DNA of 64,000 nt from Miscanthus floridulus (taxonomy: Eukaryota > Streptophyta > Magnoliopsida > Poales > Poaceae). The stretch's first letter is position 1, and every line of letters begins with the position of its first letter. The stretch covers positions 28,067,491-28,131,490 of the forward strand of contig NC_089598.1 in assembly GCF_019320115.1 (NCBI RefSeq), given 5' to 3'. The position numbers and the translations under genes were made by a program. This document shows, in pieces, positions 55,383 through 64,000 of the stretch. Under the pieces are notes generated by a model. The model did no database searches. It had not been told where the DNA came from and worked only from the letters and a program-made list of their open reading frames with translations.

Positions 55383-58300
55383 TGAAAGCCCTAGTTTGGT
55401 TTTGGCTAATTGATGAAATTGGACTAACCCTTTGTCTAAGTGTGAAGATAAGTAAGAGTGGTCCAAGTCCAAGATGTGGAGGAAGATGGCACTCTTGGTG
55501 ATGGAGGTGGCCACAAGATGGTGAATCAAGTGCTCCAACTTGGAAAAGAAGAAAGAGAAAAACAAAATGGGCTCAAGGCAAAGGTATACTTGATAGGGCC
55601 ATTTTGTTTTACCGGTCAAGACACTATAAAGAGTTTGACTGGGTTTAGGATAGATAGTCGTACTATGAAGAGTTGAAACCATGGTAGAAGCGGTTATCAA
55701 GTGCCACTAGTGATGTCATTTGATGCATATGCATTAGGACCTAGTGTGTGCTAACCTAACCCTTTAAAATACATTGGAGAATGCTAACACACATGCACAA
55801 GTGTTGGGACACCTTGGTGTTAGCACACGGAAGCAAGGGTATCAAAGTTGTACTCGAAATAAATGAAAAATAGGTGTAGGACTTTGGTTGACGAGGAGGC
55901 CAAACCATGGCGCGTCGGTCCAGTACCTAACCCTAAGTTAGGATGCTCTGATTGTGAACGCCAGACCCAGACTTAGTAGGGGCGTCAGCCCATGAGCTCT
56001 GAGTCCAGTGGTTGACCCTAGCTATAGGTAAAGGTGGCACAGAGGCATCGAAGCTTGGTGCATAGTCTGGCTAGGGGGTCTAGATACTAGTTCTAGAGCC
56101 ATTTGGAGCTCTCGGGGGCCCTCGATGTAATTTTGTCATAGCACCGGACCTAGTGAAAGCTCTAGTTTGGTTTTGATTAATTGATGAAACCCTAAGTGCT
56201 AACCTAGTTTATCAAGATGATTATGAGATATGTAGCACTACTCCAAGTGATGAAGCAATGGTGAAGATCATGACAATGGTGATGGCATGGTGATGGTCAA
56301 ATGATTAAACTTGGAAAAGAAGAAAGAGAAAAACAAAAGGCTCAAGGCAAAGGTATAAAATGTAGGAGCCATTTTGTTTTAGTGATCAAGACACTTAGTG
56401 AGTGTGATCACATTTAGGATAGATAGCCATACTATTAAGAGGAGTAAAACTCGTATCGAAATGCGGTTATCAAAGTGCCACTAGATGCTCTAATTCATTG
56501 CATATGCATTTATGATCTAGTGAAGTACTAACACCCTTGAAAATGTTTGTGAAAATATGCTAACACATGTGCATAAGGTGATACACTTGGTGGTTAGCAC
56601 ATTTGAGCAAGGGTGAAGAAGATAGAGGTGATGCCAGCATCGATCAAGTGACCGGACGCTAGATCCGAATGCACCGGACGCTGACTGCCTGCATCCGGTT
56701 GCGTCGACCTGGTGGTACAGTAGCTAGGGTATACCACCGGACGCTAGGCTGTGTCCAGTCAAGGTGGACCGGACACGTCTGGTCGAAGAAATACGCCTCG
56801 GGGAGCTTACTGGAAACGACCGGACGCTAGGGCTTTAGCGTCCGGTCAGTTTTGCCGGAGCGTCTGGTTAGCTTCGTAGCTGTTGAAATCTGGCGAACAG
56901 CATTTGAAGCCAGTGACATGTGGCGTCCATCGGGCGACTGGATGCTGAGTCCAGGGTCCGGTCAGTATGACCGGAGCATCCGGTCAGAGCGTGTTTTGCC
57001 TAGTGAAGGGGTATAACGGCTCTATTCCATGGAGGCTTCTATTTAAGCCCCATGGCCAGCTGAAGCTCCAACTCTTGCACATTTTCATTGACATAGCAAC
57101 CTTGTGAGCTTAGCCAAAGTCCTCCCACTCATCTCCATCATTGATTCATCATCTTTGTGAGATTGGGAGAGAATCCAAGTGCATTGCTTGAGTGATTATA
57201 TCTAGAGGCACTTGGCATTTGTGTTGCGCTACGGATTTCGCTTGTTACTCTTGGTGGTTGCTACCACCTAGATGGCTCGGTGTAGCGGTGGAGGATCGGC
57301 ACGAGTTGATGATTGTTCGTGGCCGTCTCCGGTGATTGTGAGGGGAGTTGTACCTTCCCCGGCGGAGCACCGAAAGGTAACTCTAGTAAATTACTCGTGT
57401 CATTGAGTTACCTCACTTGTGGGTCGGTTCTTGCGGTGTCTTATCATGTGGACGAGGTTTGTGAAACACCTCTTAGCCATCGAACCACCAATTGTTGGTC
57501 GACACAACGGGGACGTAGCGTGTTGGCAAGCACGTGAACCTCGGGAGAAAATCGATTGTCTCTTGTCTTTGACATTCTCCCGGTGATTGGCTATATATTC
57601 ATCTTGTGATTGGTTCATCCCCTACACGTCGGTATAATCACCCTACTCACTTATTTATATTCTTGCAAAATAGTTGATACAAGCTCTTTAGTGTAATTAG
57701 AATTGAGAGCTTGCATTATTATTTACATTCATCTAGTTGAGCTCTTTAGAGTAGCAAGCTTGAGAGCTCTTAGTGAGTAATTACATAGCAAGTTTGTGTG
57801 CCTAAGTAATCATTGCAACTAGAATTATTGGATAGGTGGCTTGCAACCCTTGTAGAGCTAGAGCAAGTTTGCATTACGCTATTTGTCATACTAATCAAAT
57901 TGATCTAGTTGTTTTGTAGATTTTTAAATAGGCTATTCACCCCCCTCTAGCCATATTAGGACCTTTCACCTAGGGAGATTGTGCATCTAAAGTGAGAATG
58001 AGTGATTCCAAGTGCATTTGCTTGAGTGATTGCATCTAGTGGCACTTGGAGATAATTCTTGCTATGGTTTTCTTGTTACTCTTGGTGGTTGCCATGACCT
58101 AGATGGGTTGGGGCAGCGGAGGAGTGTTTGTGGCCACACTTGGCATTCTTGTGAGGGATTCTTGACCTTGTCCCCGTGGGAGATCGCAAAAGTTTCTCTA
58201 GTGGATTGCTTGTGGTGTTGAGTGCCCTCATTTGTGTTGGTTCTTACGGCACCTTTGTGTAAGGCTAGACTTGTGTATGCCTATTAGCGCGTGAACCACC

Positions 58301-58728
58301 AAGTGAATCGACCATCACAATGGGGACTAGCTTGCTAGCAAGCAAGTGAACCTCGGGATAAATCATTGTGTCATTGGTATTCTTGATTGATTTGTCTCTT
58401 GCTGGCTCAGTATTACATTCTACCTCTCTTGCACTACTTTCACGTGTATATATATCTTGTGTAGAGGTACCTTATCTTGCTAGTGTAGCATGCTAGTGTA
58501 GTTTAGTTGAGTAGCTAGAGTTAGTTAGTTGTAATTCTCTTGCTAGCTAGCTCACTAGATAGTAAATTAGTGTCATAATTCACTATTATATTAGTAGGTG
58601 GCTTGCAATTTTAGTAGATCTAGAGCAAAACGCAATTATCATCATTTAGTTGTCTAATCCATTGCTCTAGTGTTTTGTAGAAAATTTTATTAGGCTATTC
58701 ACCCCCTCTAGCCATTTAGGACCTTTCA
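55383..58728 (+). mobile_element. SIRE-like Copia LTR A, split by LTR B
   Basis: Starts TGAAAGCCCTAGTTTGG at 55383, breaks at 56153, resumes at 57969 and ends GGACCTTTCA at 58728. After removing LTR B it is ~1.5 kb. Flanks TCCAG and CCTAG do not form a clean duplication. No internal coding region is seen, so it is a probable solo LTR or remnant. Confidence 0.7.
56154..57968 (+). mobile_element. SIRE-like Copia solo LTR B (1815 bp) nested in LTR A
   Basis: Starts TGAAAGCTCTAGTTTGG and ends GGACCTTTCA. A perfect CCTAG duplication lies at 56149-56153 and 57969-57973. It is the same family as LTR A. A plausible TATA (CTATTTAAGCCCC) is near 57040. A stretch at 56645-57000 is rich in CCGGACGCT/GCGTCCGGT words. 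Confidence 0.88.
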
Positions 58729-59640
58729 CCTAGGTGCTATGCCATTCATTACCCTATAATGGCTTAAACTATCTTTTGACTATAGTTAAAAGATTGGGGC
58801 TTTGCCCTAAAACTCTAAAAAAGACTTGATTTCTAATTTAAATGTTTAAAATACTATACCCATATGATTATATAAGAAGGCTATTGTCCTTAAACCGAAC
58901 ATCAGAGAGGTGAAGAGAGTGATAAGGAGAGAGAAAATGAGTGATAGGAAGAGAGTGAGAAGGAGAGAACAAACGGGTTATAGGCTTACCTTATCCCAGA
59001 CCTCATCATTTTTCGATATTCCTAGTGTGATCTGCAATTATAAATGAGCACCTAAATCTACAAATAGGCCCTTAGATGTTTACAATCATGTCGTTAGACC
59101 TACTGACTATGCCATTTTTCACACTAAAAGGGTCCCTAACATGTGGCGCACCCTAATGGTATCCTCTCGGCTATTTTGTTTTAGCAATAACAAAAAGACC
59201 TATAGTTGATTCCGACTGAATGAGGCCCAATTACAACTCAAGCATGGTTAGAGGATCATCCTTCACAACCTAGACATGTGTGACTTACTAACATACATGT
59301 GCCAAACGCTAATGTTAGTCCTTGGACCGAACATGAGAAGGGAGAGTAGAGTGATGGAGAGAGCAAACGAGTAAAGGAGAGTAGAGTGATGGAGAGAGAA
59401 TGAGTGATGGGCTAAGATTCCCCTGCCTTGCCATTGCCCTTCTTTTATAGGGGAAGTGGGAGGTGTTATTTTCATATATTTCCTCCATGTGGTTTATAAT
59501 TACAAATGAGCCCCTAAATCAACAACTAGGCCCTTAGATGCTTACAATCATGCCCTTAAACCTACTAATCGGACTATTCCTCATGCTAAGAGGATTCCTA
59601 ACATATGACACGCCCTAATAGAGGTCATATGTACAACTAT
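58729..59640. repeat. Tandemly duplicated non-coding unit
   Basis: A segment at about 58890-59160 recurs at about 59322-59627. CCGAACATCAGAG..GAGAGAG purine runs come first, then AATTATAAATGAGCACCTAAA and AGGCCCTTAGATG...TACAATCATG words. The offset is ~440-470 bp. No ORF. Confidence 0.65.
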
Positions 59641-60581
59641 AATAATCTAATGATACTTGTATTTATGCTTTGCTCCTTGTATGTGTGGTCAACCCATTAA
59701 GTCAACATACATCATTCGTGATCTCATTTGGATCCCACAATCAGTAGCTGGATTTGCTACTAGTAGAAACAGTTTGAGAGATGGGTAGTTTTATTTATGG
59801 AGGTGGGAAAAACTTGATAGTGTCTCTAGAAATAGACTCAGAACTTCACGCGGTCTATTCATTTTAGGAGACTCCATCTGCCTCGTTTCCCGCCCCCTCC
59901 CTCATTCGCAACACACAAGTCCCTCCCTCCATCCCCTCTCTCTCCGCGTGTGGGGGCACAATTTGATGCAGGGCATGGCCTCTCCAACTATGGTTGATGA
60001 GGGCGTGGCCCTCCTATGACCGTTGTGTAGGTCAGCCATCGTAGAGCTCATGTGGGCCCCTTCTCCTTTGGTCTCCTCAAAGGGCAGCGGCACAGATGAC
60101 CCAAGTGTTGCACCGTGGTGGGTGCAGGTCGATGCACGATGGTGTGGCATCGATCCTATGGTGTCGGGGATAGCAGGGGATACGATAGTAACGACTATGT
60201 TGCTGGGTTTGGGCTTGCCAACAGGACTTTTTGTGAGACTAGAGCTCAGAGGCGGGCATGCTGCCCGTCTCCAAAAAGTAATTTTGACTGCCCCCTAAAA
60301 GTGATTTTGTACTAGTGATTTAGATGAATCGGTATAACTCGTGATATGCTTTTACCGTTGACTAGCAAGATCAATGTATTTGTAGCAATTAGTTTCTTGC
60401 ATATGACATTTTTAAGGACTGTTTGGTAGAGCTCCCTCTAGCTCTGTTATCTAATTCTCTATTTGAGTGATTCTACTTGATTCTGTTGGGGAGTAGGGTG
60501 GGGAGTAGGTGAGAATTGATTTTAGAGTAATTCTAGTGGTGATTAAATAGGGAGCACTAAGGTACTTTTTTAGTTCCTATA
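59641..60581. other. Unassigned sequence with a short GC-rich part
   Basis: 59880-60290 is GC-richer and contains 66-91 residue frames on both strands, none with a recognisable domain. 60420-60581 starts with GGACTGTTTGGTAGAGCTCC, which looks like the end of a MITE interrupted by the next solo LTR. Confidence 0.35.
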
Positions 60582-61054
60582 TGTCAAATGATTTAGCTCT
60601 GGCAATGCCTAGGAACATGATCACGTAAGAGGAATCAGATGGTAGCACATGAGATACAAGGATTTATACTGGTTCAGGCCGCGGTGGTGTGTAAAACTCT
60701 AATCCAGTTGGTGCTGCTGCTCTTCTGGTATTCACCTGCTCGGTTATAGGGGTTGTTGCTCCTAGCTACATAGTAGATTGGAATGAGATGGATTGGATCC
60801 CGATCATGAGGTCCCTACCCTCCTTTATATAGGCAGATGGGGTAGGGTTACAATGAGGGTGATCGGCTTAATAGATTGGATTCCTAATTTGTTACAACAG
60901 ATCAATTCTATCCTACTGGTGTCGGATATTCTTGATATGTCGTGATCTCCAAGTTGGTGGCTTGCGTGGTCTTCGTGGGCTTCATGCTTTGATGTCCTCC
61001 ACTCGACGGGCCAGATTATGGTCGGTTAGGGTACCTAGGCCCATATATTCGACA
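60582..61054 (-). mobile_element. Small solo LTR, copy 2 (473 bp)
   Basis: Starts TGTCAAATGATTTAGC and ends TATTCGACA. A perfect CTATA duplication lies at 60577-60581 and 61055-61059. Same family and orientation as 28002-28481. Confidence 0.88.
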
Positions 61055-61848
61055 CTATAGTTCTTAGTGTAAATTAAAAAGTGATTATTGTCTAGCTCCC
61101 ATTAGAATCTATGTACAATTTTGCTGTTTTATTGAGGAGAAGTAATCCTTAAGGAAAAATAGCTCCGAGGAGAATGCCCCTATTTTATGCATAATCCTTT
61201 TAGTATTGGATTACCCTCACATGTTCTAGCTCTTGATGGCTTGATCTGTTCACATATGTTCTTTTGTGCAACGCTATCTGATGTCATGTTTTAAAATAGA
61301 AGATCTAGATCAATTTGGTAGTACATGTCTTGAAACAATATGAACATAATAGTTTACCTGCAAGATAGACTATAGTTTTTTTCTTCTGTCGCTTGACATG
61401 AAAACATGCCACACTTCATGAGATAGACGTTGACCCATCAACCAACCGATCACACATACGATACGTGTACGCCGGCAGCCACCTTACCGCACGCAACCCC
61501 TGTCACCCAAATGCACCCGCCCTTAGGCCTCTATTGGCTACTTTAGATGCACCCATTCTACACAAAGGCTTAGAAAAGATTAAGGCTTCATTTGGTTACA
61601 TGAAAATCAATCCCAACCGAACGGTTTCTTCTCAAATTTGTATAGTCTCAGAATTGTTCTAGACGCGGAATGGCTGAAGCGGGCCAACCAGTGTTATTAA
61701 GGCGTCGCTTAGGTGTCACTTAAGCAACATTTAAACATTAGGGTGCTCCAGGCTCACCTTAGGGGTAAGGCGGTGCCTTGTCACCTTATGCGCATGCTGA
61801 CGCCCCCCTCAATTCCGTTGTCTCCTCATCGATTTTGATGCTGGCCCG
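61055..61848. other. Unassigned sequence
   Basis: 61060-61190 may be the second half of the MITE begun at 60420 (AAAATAGCTCCGAGGAGAAT near its end). No gene is supported in the remainder. Confidence 0.35.
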
Positions 61849-62298
61849 TGTTGGCGGTCCTTAATGCCTAAAAATAACCGCCAACTCCCACATAAAATTC
61901 TCCCATATAAATGTTGGTATATTTAACACACACAGATAAATCCATAAGCGCACAAATACTGCTGTAGCTTTCACCCAGAGGCATTCCAAGTATCGTATCC
62001 ATAGGGAAACATGTGAGACTAACTATGGTCTAACTTAACTAAGGATAGCAACAAGGTTAGGATAAATAGGAGCATAGAGAGGATAACTAAAGTTCTCTAG
62101 TTCTGACTTGGGTAAGTGTTTACACCAAAATTTGGAAGAAGAGTCATAGGGACTCGAAAGCTCCCAAGATCATGTCATCAAGGAATCAATTGCGTGTAGA
62201 TTGGAACCAACTGATTCGAATGCAACACTAAAATCAGCTTTTTTCAGGATGCACCAGCAGATAACGACAAAGGCTACGATCGGCGCTAGGGCAAAGCA
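61849..62298 (-). repeat. Athila-like LTR fragment
   Basis: Starts TGTTGGCGGTCCTTAATGCC, like the Athila LTR termini. GCTTTCACCCAGAGGCATTC and GTATCGTATCCATAGG are the reverse complements of LTR words near 50640-50690, which suggests minus orientation. The right limit is uncertain. Confidence 0.55.
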
Positions 62299-63722
62299 TG
62301 TTGGACTCTACAAAAAGAGAAAGATTAGAGTCCAAGTTATCTTAAATTAGGAATGTTTTCTCTAGAGTCAAAGATTGTGATGAGTCATGCTTAGATAGGA
62401 GTCATGCGCAGGTCCCGGGTATAAATATCAAAGCTCGGCTATTGTAAAAGACACACAATCAATCAAATACAAGTTATTTACTTTTTTTGGCTCCGGCCAC
62501 CCCTTAGGAGTAGGAGTAGAGTAGATCTCGGCGAGTTCTTCAGCAATTACAGCTACATCAATCCAGTCGACCTCCACTACTTGTCTGTAAGTACCGTCAT
62601 GGCTTATACCTCTGTTCGTACGGCTGCATCGATCCGGTTGACCTCCACTGCAACTCTAGTATGAGTTAGTTATCGACTCTTGTCTAGTTTAAGTACGACT
62701 GCATCGATCCGGTCGAGCCTCCACTGCTCGAACTAGATTAAGGTCAAGTTATCGGCTCTATCTAAGGGTGGTGTTCCTTCGGATAGATTCATTAAGTTAC
62801 CGATATTGCTTATTGCTTCCATTATTTATTTAACTACAACAATATCACTTCGCCCGATTGGGATTGATCTAGATCAGCCTTATATCTTTTTTAACCCATC
62901 GTTTGTTAATCTAAATTGATCTAATTTGCACTTTAAACGATGAGTTATGTTTTATCGGCTGTTTTACATCAATCTTGATCGTGCATAGCGTACGGTTAAG
63001 GCATGTTTGATCTTGAGTAGATCTATTGGCTAGCGAAAACTGTTCCGTGGCCTATTATCATGGCCTATGTGATTCTACCTCACACCCCACTGTTAGCACC
63101 GTGAAGTGGGGATCGTTATTTGGTAGATCTATTCCTGAGAAGGCATGACCTTAACTGTGCGCTATGCCTGAATCGGCTGTTTTAGCCGATATCGAGCGCT
63201 TTCACAAACAGTTCGCATCACGAGATCGTTGAAGTAGTGATAGGTTGAAAGATGTATTAGCCCCATGATCTTATTATTGTATTACGACCTGCATGATTCT
63301 GCCTCATGCCCCACTGATATTAGTAATAAGTTAGGGTCATCGAGTCTATTGTTGTTTCTACGACCTGCATGATTCTACCTCATGCCCCACTAGGTTATAG
63401 CGATAGATGAGATCTAACATATTCATTAGATTTATCTATATTAAATGGTTGAATAGTGATGAACTATTTCTTTTATAAAGGAGTTCGGTTACTTTACAGT
63501 CATTGGCTCAGTATAAACTAATTATTGTTAATATCTTATTGCCATTGACCAATATTTGTTTAAAGAATGATATTCATCCTGAACGATAACCTGATTCTTC
63601 TTGCACAACCCCTATGAGCTTTAACCGATTTATTCTTATGAATATGCTGGAATCGACTATTTAGTCGATCTCCTTTCATATCGGCTCTCAGAGCCGCTAC
63701 ATTCGGGACTAGTCTGGCAACA
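62299..63722 (+). repeat. Probable LTR of an unidentified gypsy-type element
   Basis: A possible start TGTTGGACTC and end CTGGCAACA frame a region with a TATA-like GGGTATAAATATC near 62418. It has three ~72-77 bp spaced repeats of GCATCGATCCGGTTGACCTC type (62548, 62620, 62697) and three CATGATTCTACCTCATGCCC repeats (63063, 63288, 63362). No target duplication was found, so the limits are tentative. Confidence 0.4.
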
Positions 63723-64000
63723 CTAGTATGTTCCGCCCTTAATTACTGATAAACTTTCTCTCCTTGTCAATTGCAGGGTCAAATTGACTGGCATGTCTTG
63801 GGAGGAGTGCAGTAGGATCGACCATCTCTGCACTGAAGCTAGGTGGATCTCCAGCTCCATCGAGTGGACCCTTCTGGCTTGCTCGTGTGCCCTCGGCATG
63901 GGATGAAATTTCGTGTCGACAGTAAGCTTATGTCTTCTACTATTCAACTAGGGACATTACTAGGGAAAGGCACCAGTAGAGGATGCTTTCCTTCACAACC
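63723..64000 (+). other. Window end, possible retroelement leader
   Basis: Contains GGGTCAAATTGACTGGCATG near 63778, a phrase I associate with the leader of grass gypsy elements. No ORF is supported. The feature, if real, continues beyond the window. Confidence 0.3.

Noticed and set aside
62548..63392. CRISPR-like spaced repeats
   Set aside because: Only three imperfect copies per set with unequal spacing in a plant genome; fits LTR repeats.

Overview
The window is plant nuclear DNA and reads as a grass, probably a panicoid such as the sorghum/sugarcane/Miscanthus group. The evidence is GC-rich exons with short introns, Stowaway- and Tourist-type MITEs, and Tat, Athila, Reina and SIRE-type LTR retrotransposons with grass-typical ORFs. 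The species call rests on recognising families, not on any search. I find one clearly intact host gene, a GROWTH-REGULATING FACTOR transcription factor (16744-17932). Almost everything else is transposable-element sequence, much of it nested.

Layout. 1-187 is the end of a Copia-type LTR inserted in the 3' LTR of a minus-strand Tat-lineage Ty3/gypsy element (188-15274). That element carries gag, protease, RT, two RNase H domains and integrase on the minus strand, plus a large accessory ORF on the opposite strand with its own TATA-like promoter. It sits in the 3' end of an older plus-strand Copia element, whose 3' LTR (from 15847) lies directly upstream of the GRF gene. The GRF gene has QLQ, WRC, FFD-like and TQL-like motifs and a miR396 target site. 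18.5-21.3 kb holds several MITEs. 21720-27718 is a 6.0 kb Mutator-like element with ~400 bp TIRs and a 9-bp target duplication. It carries two small zinc-finger genes and a broken transposase N-terminus.

28.0-54.1 kb is a retrotransposon nest that can be unpacked from target-site duplications (TSDs). A small LTR (28002-54145) was hit by a Reina-type chromovirus (28482-54124, TSD CCCTG). The Reina 5' LTR was hit by a 1.1 kb fold-back MULE. Its integrase C-terminus was hit by an Athila-type element (34258-53394) that has gag and the Athila ORF but no pol. The Athila element in turn holds two solo LTRs inside its ORF and an LTR structure (44262-50703, TSD GTACA), inside which a truncated SIRE-type Copia fragment lies between 485-bp direct repeats.

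54-64 kb holds a LINE remnant, a solo LTR nested in another LTR of the same family (TSD CCTAG), a tandem duplication, a second copy of the small LTR (TSD CTATA) and LTR-like sequence to the end. No prokaryotic system, CRISPR array, rRNA or tRNA gene was seen. The retroelement ORFs are decayed mainly by C-to-T type stop codons, as expected for methylated DNA. The items with most to follow up are the opposite-strand Tat gene, the gene-bearing MULE, the fold-back hairpin and the duplication-flanked Copia patch.
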